A stretch of 64,000 nucleotides of DNA from Archangium violaceum (GTDB lineage Bacteria > Myxococcota > Myxococcia > Myxococcales > Myxococcaceae): positions 5,996,001 through 6,060,000 of the forward strand of contig NZ_CP069396.1 of NCBI RefSeq assembly GCF_016887565.1, given 5' to 3'. Below the pieces are notes generated by a model. The model was not told the origin of the DNA, did not search any database, and was given only the letters and a program-made list of their open reading frames with translations. Position numbers and translations under genes: made by a program. Positions 46,097-54,632 of this stretch are shown piece by piece (position 1 is the stretch's first letter; each line of letters begins with the position of its first letter).

Positions 46097-46666
46097 ATGA
46101 ACAAAACACTCGTGTTGATGACTGTCCTGGCGATGGCTCTGGTGTCCACTGGCGCTGAAGCAGCAAACACGCTTCCAGCCAACCAGGCCCTGTATGCGGG
46201 AGATCGGCTCGTATCCGCCAATGGCGCTTATCAGCTCATCCTGCAGGCCGGTGACGGCAATCTGGTGGTGTACCGTATCGCCGACATGAAGCCGATCTGG
46301 GCGGCCTATACCTCTGGCGGCGCGATGGCGGTCATGCAACAGGATCGCAATTTCGTCGTTTATGGGAATGCGAATGGCACCAATCCCCTCTGGGCCACCA
46401 ATACAGGTGGGTCTGTCGTGGATACCGGTGCCTACCTTCTCCTTACGAATACGGGCGTATTGGCGGTTGTCAATTCCGCTTCGAAGGTGCTCTGGTCGAC
46501 CCCCGCGGATCCGGCGACTCAGCCGTGCCTGCCGACGATTCCCTACACGGTTTGTTTTTTCCCTGGCTCGCCGAATCAATATACCAGCACTATCTTTGCC
46601 TGTAATTACGCCGACGCCGTGAATCGTGCGGCAATGTCTGGCGGCCGCCTGGGGGCTTGCTTCTAG
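46097..46666 (+). CDS. secreted bulb-type (B_lectin) mannose-binding lectin-like protein
   Basis: A 189-residue exported protein. Signal peptide residues 1-23 (LVLMTVLAMALVSTGAEA). The beta-prism II repeats of monocot mannose lectins follow: LILQAGDGNLVVYRIADMKP, AVMQQDRNFVVYGNANGT and LLLTNTGVLAVVNSASKV, each with the QxDxNxVxY-type site, best kept in repeats 1 and 2. The C-terminal 40 residues hold four cysteines (PCLPTIPYTVCFF, IFACNYADA, LGACF). Base composition is visibly less GC-rich than the neighbours, and no SD precedes the ATG. Such lectins in myxobacteria are thought to act in adhesion or prey contact. Confidence 0.85.
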   Translation: MNKTLVLMTVLAMALVSTGAEAANTLPANQALYAGDRLVSANGAYQLILQAGDGNLVVYRIADMKPIWAAYTSGGAMAVMQQDRNFVVYGNANGTNPLWATNTGGSVVDTGAYLLLTNTGVLAVVNSASKVLWSTPADPATQPCLPTIPYTVCFFPGSPNQYTSTIFACNYADAVNRAAMSGGRLGACF

Positions 46667-46767
46667 GAGCTTGTCGGAGAACCCCACCGTAGCGGTCTTT
46701 ATCGCCATGTCAGCCCCTCCTGGCTCCCTCCCCAACCTTGCACTGCACCGGGAGGAGCATGCTGGAC

Positions 46768-47511
46768 ATGAAAGAGAGTGAACCCAGGATGCGGAGTACC
46801 TTGGGGCTGGCGGGCTTTCTCCTGGTGCTCGTGGCGGCCCTCGGTGCCCAGGCGGAGCCGCCCCCCTCCACGTTCCCTGGCCGAAAGCCGGACTCCAGAG
46901 AGCCCTGGGGCGCTTTTCTTGGCAAGGCCGCTCATGAGGTCATTGGCATAGAGTACACTTTGCAGCACCCCTCCAGCGTCGTCTTCCTCAACACCGCCAG
47001 CCTTTCAACCATTGTGAAGGAGGGGAGGTTGGGGGACCCCGAGCGTCTTACAGAACGCGTGAGGCTCTTGCGCCCGGACATCACCGATACCCGCCTCCTC
47101 GTGTTGTTCGAGATCAAGCCGAACGGTGAGGAGTCGCACAGGGAAGGGAGAGAACAGGCGGGACGCTACCTGGCGGCGCTCAATGAGGCCGTCAAGCCTG
47201 GCAAGAAACTCGTGGGAGGCACTGGCTTCGAGGGGTCCCTCTTCCTCGAATTCGAGAACGGGGGAGCACTCTGGCAATTGTCCTGGCGCACGCCAGAGCC
47301 TGGAGTGACTCTGTACCGCTGGAGCTACCGGCGCAAGAAGCCCAATGCCTCCTGGAAGGAGCGGGCGGCCCAGAAGGTGGAGGAGTTGCCCGTGGAAGAA
47401 ATAGCGCAGCGCGCTGAGTTGGCCGAGCAGGCGATCCGGGCTGCCTATGAAGGGGGCGAACGACCCAAGGGATTCCAGGGCCAGGTCTACCTGCCTGTGG
47501 ACTGTCGCTGA
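46768..47511 (+). CDS. exported hypothetical protein
   Basis: A 247-residue protein with a signal peptide (STLGLAGFLLVLVAALGAQAE, written here as flanks of a hydrophobic core ending at Ala-Gln-Ala). The mature part has strands VVFLNTASLSTIVKEGRL, LLVLFEIKPNGEESH, GSLFLEFENGGALWQLSW and a charged C-terminal helix, ending with a single Cys. GGAGGAG at 46751-46757 favours ATG 46768 over the ATG at 46759. No family recognised. Followed after 87 nt by another unknown gene on the same strand. Confidence 0.6.
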   Translation: MKESEPRMRSTLGLAGFLLVLVAALGAQAEPPPSTFPGRKPDSREPWGAFLGKAAHEVIGIEYTLQHPSSVVFLNTASLSTIVKEGRLGDPERLTERVRLLRPDITDTRLLVLFEIKPNGEESHREGREQAGRYLAALNEAVKPGKKLVGGTGFEGSLFLEFENGGALWQLSWRTPEPGVTLYRWSYRRKKPNASWKERAAQKVEELPVEEIAQRAELAEQAIRAAYEGGERPKGFQGQVYLPVDCR

Positions 47512-47598
47512 GCGGGCGGGAGGCGTCTGCCGCCCTCGGAGCGAGCGAAGTGCCTGGCGCTTGAGGTGTTCCTGGCCGCGGTGTTAGGGCGAAAAGCC

Positions 47599-48399
47599 AT
47601 GACCACGGAACACTCCCCGGTGCTCGAGTTTCCAGCGATGCTTTACGGCACCACCGCCGCCATCCTCCGCAAGGTGAGAGCCGAGGGCCACTGGTGGGCC
47701 CGGGAGTACCTCAAGACCGGTGTCTTTCCCCAGCCTCGGCAGATGCGCCAGGTGCCGCCCGGCGAAGTCCTGGTGGTGCGCCCAGGGGCCGAATTCGGCT
47801 TGAACCACCCACGCTGGTGGATGCACATGTTCGTCGGCGTCTTCACCAGCTTGGACGAATGCGTCCAGAAGGAGGAGCGTCAACGCACTGAAGATGCCTT
47901 CGAGTCCTTCTGCCTGAGTACTCCTTGGGGGGCCCTCTACCATGCTGTGTCTCCGCCCCCCTTAAGGAGCGCTGAGCGCATGGCGAACCGGCTCGCCGCG
48001 GTGCTCCGCTTCTGGGATGTGCTCCAGGGCCTTCGCTATGCGTTCTGGTTCGGTAGGAAGTACACGCTGGAAGAACTCATGGAGGATATCTACCGCAAGA
48101 CCCTGGAGGCATGGTGCCCTGGAGGCCCTGCCTCGGTCCGCGAGCACATGGCCCTGACGGTGGAGCGCATGTCTCACGCTACCCGAGACGATTGTCTGGA
48201 GGCCGTGCTCCGGGTGATTCCTGTCCTGGTGAAGGTGGACACCGACTTGAAGCACCGCGAGGTGCTCAGCGACCCGGGCTTCCTGCGCGATCGTCTCTGT
48301 GCGCTTCCCCTGGAGGACTTCGAGGATTTATCCAGCGCCTACAAGTACACGGTGGCCGTACAGTTGGCTGCCTGGGACAGGGAGTTGGGACGGCATTAG
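47599..48399 (+). CDS. hypothetical protein
   Basis: A 266-residue soluble, Trp- and Arg-rich helical protein starting MTTEHSPVLEFPAML. No signal peptide, membrane segment or catalytic motif is apparent; recognisable features are AILRKVRAEGHWWAREYL near the start, PRWWMHMFVGVFTSLDE and ALRFWDVLQG-like VLRFWDVLQGLRYAFWFGRK. It follows an exported hypothetical protein and its stop overlaps the end of a TetR-like remnant on the other strand. The function cannot be deduced. Confidence 0.6.
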   Translation: MTTEHSPVLEFPAMLYGTTAAILRKVRAEGHWWAREYLKTGVFPQPRQMRQVPPGEVLVVRPGAEFGLNHPRWWMHMFVGVFTSLDECVQKEERQRTEDAFESFCLSTPWGALYHAVSPPPLRSAERMANRLAAVLRFWDVLQGLRYAFWFGRKYTLEELMEDIYRKTLEAWCPGGPASVREHMALTVERMSHATRDDCLEAVLRVIPVLVKVDTDLKHREVLSDPGFLRDRLCALPLEDFEDLSSAYKYTVAVQLAAWDRELGRH

Positions 48400-48623
48400 A
48401 CGCCGGTGACCTCGCTGTAGGCCGAGGTTCCCGCGTGGTCGGAGGAGACGTGCTCTAGATAGCCGAAGACGGCCCGGCTGACACGTGCGACGAGTGTCGC
48501 GTCGTCGCGCTCGCCGCGGTCTCCCGCGGAGTCGACAAGGCCCTTCACGATCGCCAGGAGATCGCTGGCGACGAACGGGGCTCGAAATGTCCCCCCCTGC
48601 GCGCGTCGGCCCATCGTGAGCAC
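48396..48623 (-). pseudogene. C-terminal remnant of a TetR-like regulator
   Basis: A 75-residue frame whose last 55 residues (DLLAIVKGLVDSAGDRGERD, VARVSRAVFGYLEHV) look like the C-terminal ligand-binding helix region of TetR-family regulators. No helix-turn-helix part is found upstream: the frame runs into the region before the IS21-type transposase remnant. Probably the surviving 3-prime end of a gene broken by that element; the family call is tentative. Confidence 0.4.
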
Positions 48624-48794
48624 CAGGATCGGAGCATCGTGATCAGCGGGCCAAGGGGCCCGAGGACTACGCTGGAGGTCAGGTGGTTCGCCCTACGGGG
48701 CCCGTCGGCTGGTAGCAACCGGACGCGGGAGGGCGGGCGAGCCGAGCGAGCACGCTGGACGGCATTCGTCGACGGCCCTCCGTCAGGAGGGCCG

Positions 48795-49688
48795 ATGGCC
48801 ACGGAGCGACTGTCCATGCGTCACATACGAGAAGTGCTACGGCAGAAGTGGGAGCAGAAGAGAAGCCACCGGGAGGTGGCCAGCAGCCTGGGAATCAGCG
48901 CGGGAGCGGTGGGGAGCGTGCTGGCGCGCGCCACGGCCGCGAAGCTGAGCTGGGAGCAGGTGGAGCAGATGAGGGAGGAGGAGCTGGAGGAGCGGCTGTA
49001 TGGCGTCGCGCCGAAGCCCGCGGCCCAGCGGCCCCTGCCCGACCCGGTGTACATCCACACGGAGAGAAAGAAGCCCGGCGTCACGCTGGAGTTGTTGCAC
49101 CTGGAGTACCTGGAGAAGCATCCGGACGGGTACCGCTACACGCAGTTCTGCGAGTACTACCGGCAGTGGCTGGCCAGAAACCGGCTCACCATGAGGCAGG
49201 AGCACCGGGCGGGAGAGAAGCTCTTCATCGACTACTCGGGAAACAAGCCGCACCTGGTGGACTCAAATACGGGCGAGCGCGTGGAGGTGGAGCTGTTCGT
49301 GGCGGTGCTGGGGGCCTCCAACTACACGTACGCGGAGGCCACGCGCACGCAGCGAGGGCCGGACTTCATCGCCAGCCACCAGCGCTGTTTCATGTACCTC
49401 GGCGGCGTGCCGGGAGCGCTGGTGCCCGACCAGCTCAAGAGCGGGGTGACGCGAGCGTGCCGCTTCTACTCGGTGCCGTACGCGCTGGTGCACCAGGTGC
49501 TGGAGGCGCGGGTGACGGCCACCACGGTGGAGCTGTACCAGCGCGGCGAGCGCGTGGCGAGCCACGTGCGCAGCGACGAGCGGGGCCGGCACACCACGCA
49601 GCCCGAGCACATGCCCAAGGCGCACCAGAAGCACTGGGTCGGTTGCCGCCACCTTGTCTGGGTGACGTCCGAAGGCCCTTCCTTGTGA
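48795..49688 (+). pseudogene. istA: internally deleted IS21-family transposase (IstA)
   Basis: A 297-residue relic. N-terminal HTH (LSMRHIREVLRQKWEQKRS; VASSLGISAGAVGSVLARA) and the first part of the DDE integrase core (EKLFIDYSGN with Asp 1, PGALVPDQLKSGV with Asp 2) are normal. At about residue 222 the sequence jumps directly to FYSVPYALVHQVLEARVTAT, the C-terminal beta-barrel of IstA. The region with the catalytic Glu is missing, and the C-terminal tail is cut short after MPKAHQKHW. No istB follows. The element cannot transpose. SD AGGAGG precedes the ATG. Confidence 0.8.
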
Positions 49689-49765
49689 CGAGTAGGGGGC
49701 GGAGGCGGCTCGCGACCGAGGGGGGAGCTCAGCCAGTTCATCCTGTGGTCCAACCCTGCCTCATG

Positions 49766-49795
49766 TAGGCCGGGGAGGGCAATTTCCCCGGCCTA
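49766..49795. terminator. perfect 11-bp inverted repeat between IS remnant and DUF4865 gene
   Basis: Arms TAGGCCGGGGA (49766-49776) and TCCCCGGCCTA (49785-49795) with an 8-nt loop. It lies 16 nt past the end of the minus-strand DUF4865 gene. It could end that transcript, though it lacks a U-tract, or be left over from the IS element. Confidence 0.45.
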
Positions 49796-49810
49796 CCTGC
49801 TACGGGTTGG

Positions 49811-50437
49811 CTACTTCACAGCGTAGAACAGGTCGTCGTGGTCGGGAGAAGATGAACCGCACGTGTGCGGGCCTACAGCCAGGGACACGTGCCCGACTGA
49901 GTAGAGATGGCGGTCCTCGAGCCCGTGGTTGGAGGGAAGCTCGGCCCAGAGCTGAAAGCGCACCAGGGTCCAGGTGGTCGGCTCGAAGCCGACGAGTGAC
50001 GCCAGCGCGCCGTCATCGTGCACGCGGTTCTTCGCGCGTCCGGTTTCGGAAGCGCGCAGGGCATCGAGCGCGGCATGGGGCGGGATGGGAACCGTTTCGC
50101 GTGAGGCGAAGCGCGCCTCCGCGATCCTCGGCGACACTTCCGCATGCCATACGGACCAGGTCTTCACGGACGGCCAGCCGAACGATTGCGTCAGGCCGAC
50201 GAAGCCCGGTCCGCTCAGGAACTCGTTCATCCCCGCGGGTGACTTCCAAAGGTAGAAGGGTGCATACAGGTTCTCGGAGTCCGACGGCTGCCGCGCCTTC
50301 TTTCGAGCGCTGAGATAGGCCTTGAACACCAGCTCTGGGAAGCCATCCATGAGGTGGCCCTTTTCGGCGATGCGGCGGTCGACAATCGACATGTCGTAGT
50401 CGGCGGGCAGAACGAAGCTGTATTGCATGGCAATCAT
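49811..50437 (-). CDS. DUF4865 family protein
   Basis: A 208-residue protein matching the remembered pattern of DUF4865: MIAMQYSFVLPADYDMSIVD, DGFPELVFKAYLSARKK, ENLYAPFYLWKSPAGMNEF, FGWPSVKTWSVW. The family is uncharacterised and resembles the dimeric alpha-beta barrel of EthD-like/antibiotic monooxygenase proteins. The ATG at 50437 has AGAGGA upstream and overlaps the tautomerase stop (ATGA). The last 30 residues (VAVGPH-like LAVGPHTCGSSSPDHDDLF) look like an extension. It is cotranscribed with a tautomerase and divergent from LysR, a common arrangement. Confidence 0.82.
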   Translation of the reverse strand: MIAMQYSFVLPADYDMSIVDRRIAEKGHLMDGFPELVFKAYLSARKKARQPSDSENLYAPFYLWKSPAGMNEFLSGPGFVGLTQSFGWPSVKTWSVWHAEVSPRIAEARFASRETVPIPPHAALDALRASETGRAKNRVHDDGALASLVGFEPTTWTLVRFQLWAELPSNHGLEDRHLYSVGHVSLAVGPHTCGSSSPDHDDLFYAVK

Positions 50438-50841
50438 CGTGAATCCTCTTGAAGGGTGGAATTGGGCACCGCCGCGATTCCGCGCCCGAACGACCAGTCC
50501 TCGGCCTCGGTGGTGTTGACGACCACCATGATGTCCTCCGGCCGGATGCCGGGCGCATCGGCCAGCAGTTCCGCCAGCCGCTGATAGAAAGCCTGCTTGA
50601 CGCCGCGCGTACGGCGTCTGCCCGCCGTAATGCAGACCAGGACGTAGTTGTCGGAACGCGGGCCGCACAGGTAGTGCCGGTCGAACACCAGTTCTTCCGG
50701 TTCATGCTGATGAATGATTTGAAAACGATCGTCCGGTGGCACCTCGAACGCCTCGACCAGCGCGCGGTGCACGTTGTCGGACAGCGCCTTCAAGAACGTC
50801 GGCGATCTTCCTCTGAGCAGCGAAATACGGGCCAGGGGCAT
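50434..50841 (-). CDS. tautomerase-superfamily protein
   Basis: A 135-residue protein starting M-PLARISLLRGRSP. Removal of Met exposes Pro1, the catalytic base of the 4-OT/MSAD tautomerase superfamily. The two beta-alpha-beta halves are FLKALSDNVHRALVEAF and VKQAFYQRLAELLADAP, with an Arg/Asp-rich core (DDRFQIIHQHEPEELVFD) and MVVVNTTEAEDWSFG near the end. ATG 50841 is chosen over 50850 because it places Pro second. First gene of the pair, with DUF4865 downstream. The substrate is unknown. Confidence 0.85.
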   Translation of the reverse strand: MPLARISLLRGRSPTFLKALSDNVHRALVEAFEVPPDDRFQIIHQHEPEELVFDRHYLCGPRSDNYVLVCITAGRRRTRGVKQAFYQRLAELLADAPGIRPEDIMVVVNTTEAEDWSFGRGIAAVPNSTLQEDSR

Positions 50842-50933
50842 GGCGTGCATCTCCGGTTTCGTGCCGTCAACGGCTTTCGAGTGGATTGACGGCGAAAAGC
50901 TAGTGCGCCATGTTGATCAAGAAAATCGGGAAC

Positions 50934-50954
50934 TTTCGAATCGATGATTCGAAA
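50934..50954. promoter_or_regulatory. LysR-type inverted repeat in the divergent promoter
   Basis: A perfect 9-bp inverted repeat TTTCGAATC-GAT-GATTCGAAA containing the T-N11-A core usual for LysR-type binding sites. It lies between the divergent tautomerase and LysR genes, 15 nt before the chosen LysR start. Confidence 0.75.
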
Positions 50955-50969
50955 AAGCGGGATGGTTGC

Positions 50970-51863
50970 ATGCGCAAGGTGAATTTCGATCTGGATGCGT
51001 TGCGCAGCTTCAGCACCGGCATGGAGCTCGGCAGCTTCGCCAAGGCCGCCGACAAGCTGGGCCGCTCGACCTCCGCCATCAGCGCGCAGCTGAAGAAGCT
51101 GGAGGAGCAGGCGGGCACGCCGATCTTGCGCAAGGAAGGGCGGGGCCTGGGTCTGACGGACGCCGGCGAGGTGCTGCTCGGTTATGCGCGCCGCATCCTG
51201 GAGCTGAATGACGAGGCGTGGATGGCGCTGGGCGGCCTGGAGCTGGAGGGATGGGTGCGGCTCGGCATGCAGGAGGACTTCGGCGAACACCTGTTGTCCG
51301 ACGTGCTGGGGCGCTTCGCTCGCAGCCATCCGGGAGTGCGTATCGAAGCGAAGATCGCGCGCAACGGGGAGCTGATGACGCAGGTGCGGACGGCGAAGCT
51401 CGACCTGGTGCTTGCGTGGCAGGCGGGAAACGATATCCCGCATACGGAGTCGGTTGGCACGTATCCGCTGCAGTGGATCGGACCTGCCGACCGGCCGCTG
51501 GGACCCTGGCGCGAACGCGGCGGGCCGGTGCCCCTGGTCGCCTTCGAAGCGCCGTGCCTGATGCGCAGCATGGCGACCGAAGCGCTGGACCGCGCCGGCA
51601 TTCCGTGGCGGCTCGTGTTCACGAGTCACAGCCTCGGCGGCGTCTGGGCGGCCGTCGCCGCGGGGCTGGGTGTCACGGTGCGCACGCGTTTTGGCATGAC
51701 ACCGGGCTTACGTGTCCTGAGCCCCGAAGAATACGGTCTGCCGAAGCTGCCCGCGCTCGGTCTTGCCATTCATCGCGCCGAAGCCGAGCCCGCGCCGGTT
51801 TGCCGACGGCTGCATGAAATCATGCGTGAGAGCATCGCGGAACTGGAAGGCCGGCTTCGGTAG
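50970..51863 (+). CDS. LysR-family transcriptional regulator
   Basis: A 297-residue regulator. The winged HTH is FDLDALRSFSTGMELGSFAK, then KLGRSTSAISAQLKKLEEQA and ILRKEGRGLGLTDAGEVLL. The effector-binding domain spans residues about 95-290 (VRLGMQEDFGEHLLSDVLGR, KLDLVLAWQA, VAAGLGVTVRTRFGM). ATG 50970 is chosen over the in-frame ATG at 50910 because the operator palindrome lies between them. Probably controls the divergent tautomerase/DUF4865 genes in response to their substrate. Confidence 0.9.
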   Translation: MRKVNFDLDALRSFSTGMELGSFAKAADKLGRSTSAISAQLKKLEEQAGTPILRKEGRGLGLTDAGEVLLGYARRILELNDEAWMALGGLELEGWVRLGMQEDFGEHLLSDVLGRFARSHPGVRIEAKIARNGELMTQVRTAKLDLVLAWQAGNDIPHTESVGTYPLQWIGPADRPLGPWRERGGPVPLVAFEAPCLMRSMATEALDRAGIPWRLVFTSHSLGGVWAAVAAGLGVTVRTRFGMTPGLRVLSPEEYGLPKLPALGLAIHRAEAEPAPVCRRLHEIMRESIAELEGRLR

Positions 51864-51879
51864 GCCTTCCTCCACGGCC

Positions 51880-53334
51880 CTATCGTGCTTCCACGGGGGC
51901 CGGGAACATCCTCGGCTTCTTGCGGATTCCCAGGCTGAGGGGCACCGCCACCAGGGCGATGACCGTGGCCACCAGGTAGACGTCGTTGATGCCCTCCACG
52001 AACGAGAACAACTCGATCTGACGGCGCTCCGTCATCCCCTGCTGCATGAGCACCTGCGCCTCCCGGGCCGTGAAGGTGGACAGGAGCGACGTGAAGATGG
52101 CGATCGAGAATGCCCCGAACACGTTTCGCAACCAGTTGCTGATGGAGGAGGCGTGGCCGCTCAGCTCGCGGGGAATCTGCTCCATGCCCGCGTTGCTGGC
52201 CGGCATCATGGACAGAGAGATGCCCACGTTGCGCACCAGCATCCACACCACCATGTAGGAGCGTGGAATCTCCGGCGTCAACCGGCTCAAGGCATACGTG
52301 CCTCCCGCGATCAGCAGGACGCCGGCCGCCATGAGCGTGCTCGGTCCGAGCGGGCCATACAGGCGCCCGACCAGGGGCATCAGGAGCGCCATGGCCAGGG
52401 AGGCCGGAAGGAGGATCAATCCGGTCTCGAGCGGCGTCACGCCCTGGATCTTCTGCAGGAACAGGGGCACGAGGAACGCGCCCGAATACAGGCTGATCGT
52501 GATGATGCTCGAGATGATCAGCGTCACCACATAGCGGCCGTTCGTGAGCACGCGCAGGTCGAGCAGCGGAGCGCTCGTCCGCAATTCCCTGACGACGAAG
52601 ACGATCAGTGACAGCGTCCCGAGCAGGAACAGGGACACGGTCTTCACATCGGTCCACCCCCAGCCCCTCCCCTGGCTCAGGGCGACCAAGAGCGACAGGG
52701 TACCGGTGATGACGGTGAGCAGCCCGGGGAGATCGAACGCCTTCGGGGCCTGCAGGCGGTAGAAGGGAATGGTCCGCACGGCCAGGCCCACGGCGACGAG
52801 GCCGAGCGGAACGTTGATGAAGAACAGCCACCGCCAGTTGCCCAGGGTGATCAACCAGCCCGCGAAGGTCGGCCCGAACGCGGGAGCGAGGCTCGCCGAC
52901 AGGCTCCAGAGACTGGCGGCCAGCGCCTGCCGTTCCCGTGGAACGAGCTGGTAGATGAGCGTCATGGTCACGGGCATGATGGCGCCGCAGAACGCGCCTT
53001 GCAGGAACCGGAAGACCACGAGCGAGCGCGCATCCCAGGCCACCCCACACAGCACGGACGTCAGGAGGAAGCCCACCAGGCTGGCCACGTACACCCATTT
53101 GAAGCTGAAGCGTCCGCCGAGATAGCCGGTGAGCGGAGCGCTCGTCCCCATGGCGAGCATGAAGCCCGTCAGGGTCCACTGCAGCAGGGACAGGTCGGCA
53201 CCGAAATGTCTCTGCAGCTCGGGGATGGCGATCGTGATCGTGCTCGAGCCCAGCACGGACATGAACGACCCGACGAAGAGGGCGGACATGAACGGCCAGA
53301 ATCGGGTGGCTTTCGGCTCTTCAGATGGGTGCAT
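51880..53334 (-). CDS. DHA2-family multidrug-type MFS transporter
   Basis: A 484-residue, 14-segment proton-coupled exporter of the EmrB/QacA type. Motif A-like GYLGGRFSFKWVY follows segment 2, motif C of exporters is seen as SASLAPAFGPTFAGWLI, and NWRWLFFINVPLGL is typical of the family. The start ATG at 53334 lies 13 nt after the P450 stop, so it is the last gene of the P450 operon. It probably exports the substrate, a product or a toxic intermediate of the oxidation pathway. Confidence 0.9.
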   Translation of the reverse strand: MHPSEEPKATRFWPFMSALFVGSFMSVLGSSTITIAIPELQRHFGADLSLLQWTLTGFMLAMGTSAPLTGYLGGRFSFKWVYVASLVGFLLTSVLCGVAWDARSLVVFRFLQGAFCGAIMPVTMTLIYQLVPRERQALAASLWSLSASLAPAFGPTFAGWLITLGNWRWLFFINVPLGLVAVGLAVRTIPFYRLQAPKAFDLPGLLTVITGTLSLLVALSQGRGWGWTDVKTVSLFLLGTLSLIVFVVRELRTSAPLLDLRVLTNGRYVVTLIISSIITISLYSGAFLVPLFLQKIQGVTPLETGLILLPASLAMALLMPLVGRLYGPLGPSTLMAAGVLLIAGGTYALSRLTPEIPRSYMVVWMLVRNVGISLSMMPASNAGMEQIPRELSGHASSISNWLRNVFGAFSIAIFTSLLSTFTAREAQVLMQQGMTERRQIELFSFVEGINDVYLVATVIALVAVPLSLGIRKKPRMFPAPVEAR

Positions 53335-53347
53335 GGGGGACTCGTTA

Positions 53348-54580
53348 TTACCAGACCAGCGGCAGGCTCGTGACGGCCAGGTTGAAGCCACCCACGAACC
53401 GCGGCTTGTTCTGGGGGTCCAGACGGAATGGCGGTACGCGCTTCAACCACTCCTGGTAGAACACCTTCATCTCCAGGCGGGCCAGATTCAGCCCGACGCA
53501 CCGGTGCGGACCCGTGTTGAACGTCATGTGCTGCTCCGTCCGGCCCAGCATGAACTGCTCGGGGTTGGGGAACACCGCGTCGTCGTAGTTGGCCGCTGGC
53601 AGGAGCAGGAACACCATGTCCCCCTGCTTGAACTGGACGCCATGGCAGACCTCGTCGCGCATCACCCGCCGGGGCGTGGACGCGACGCCATAGAGCCGCA
53701 GCAGCTCCTCGATGGCTCCAGGCAGGAGGCTGGGGTCGGCCCGGAGCTTCGCCTGCAACTCCTGATCGCGCGCCAGGTGCCGGACACCAAAGCTCAGGGC
53801 ATTCACCACGGTCTCCAGCCCCCCGAGGAACAGGGTGATGCTGTAGCCCAACATCTCCTGGAACGTGGGGCTGCGGCCGTTGATGTTCGCGTCGAGCAGC
53901 CGGCTGATCAGATCATCCTCGCGCTTCTCCTGCCGGGCCTTGATGGTCTCCGCGAGAATCCCCGCGATGCGTTTGAAGGTCGCCTCGCGCGTCGCGTGAT
54001 CCACCGTGGCGGACGTCGCCTGCGTGGCCAGGTGACGGAACTCCGCGAGGCGGTTGGTCGGCATGCCGGCCAGCTTCATGAACAACGTGACGGGCAGCGG
54101 CTCGGCGATGTCCGAGAAGAAATCGCAGCGCCCCGCGCCGAGCACCTTGTCGATGAGCTCGTTCGTCATCTCCCGGATCGACGTCTCGAGTCCGGAAACG
54201 GCCTTGGCCGACAGCGGCTGGTTGAGCGGCGTGCGGTACGCCGTGTGCTGCGGTGGATCCACCGCGATGGGCAGCATCACCAGGCTCGGCTGCGAGTCCT
54301 TGTGTTCCGCCGAGTGCTCCCCCGACATCATGAAGGCGTTGCTGTAGACCTCCGGGTTCATCGTGATGTCCACGATCGCCTTCTTCCGGGTCACGAACCA
54401 CTGACCACCATTGAGCGGGGAGAAGAAGATGGGCGGGGCCTCGAGGATGAGCGAGCGCATCCGGGCGTGCGGATCCTCGAGCATCCGCGGATCCCTGGCG
54501 TTGTCGTATTCGTAGACCAGCTCCGGCGGGATGTGCGCGGGAATCTTGTCCAGCTTCTGACCGCTACTGAAGGAACTCAT
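53348..54580 (-). CDS. cytochrome P450 resembling P450cam (CYP101-like)
   Basis: A 410-residue class I P450. The heme-thiolate loop is FNTGPHRCVGLNLARLE, ExxR is EELLRLYGVASTPRR-adjacent in GAIEELLRL, and the I-helix oxygen-activation motif is LFLGGLETVVNALSF. These, together with the N-terminal HIPPELVYEYDNA, NGGQWFVTR and C-terminal AVTSLPLVW, closely parallel remembered P450cam sequence (GGLDTVVNFLSF, NGGHWIATR, ALPLVW). The catalytic acid is Glu where P450cam has Asp251. ATG 54580 has GGAGG upstream. Its electron partners are the next two genes upstream. Predicted to hydroxylate a compact cyclic, perhaps terpenoid, substrate. Confidence 0.92.
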   Translation of the reverse strand: MSSFSSGQKLDKIPAHIPPELVYEYDNARDPRMLEDPHARMRSLILEAPPIFFSPLNGGQWFVTRKKAIVDITMNPEVYSNAFMMSGEHSAEHKDSQPSLVMLPIAVDPPQHTAYRTPLNQPLSAKAVSGLETSIREMTNELIDKVLGAGRCDFFSDIAEPLPVTLFMKLAGMPTNRLAEFRHLATQATSATVDHATREATFKRIAGILAETIKARQEKREDDLISRLLDANINGRSPTFQEMLGYSITLFLGGLETVVNALSFGVRHLARDQELQAKLRADPSLLPGAIEELLRLYGVASTPRRVMRDEVCHGVQFKQGDMVFLLLPAANYDDAVFPNPEQFMLGRTEQHMTFNTGPHRCVGLNLARLEMKVFYQEWLKRVPPFRLDPQNKPRFVGGFNLAVTSLPLVW

Positions 54581-54632
54581 GTTCGAACCTCCGTGGCTGT
54601 TTGGAGAAAAAACGCGGGAATCTGTCGGGTCC

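Noticed and set aside
46738-46767. Earlier starts (TTG 46738, ATG 46759) for the exported protein at 46768
   Set aside because: They lie before or directly on the GGAGGAG site, which is correctly spaced only for ATG 46768.
48545-48817. 90-codon minus-strand frame upstream of the transposase remnant
   Set aside because: Pro/Arg/Ser-rich with no motif; overlaps the TetR remnant in another frame and the transposase start.
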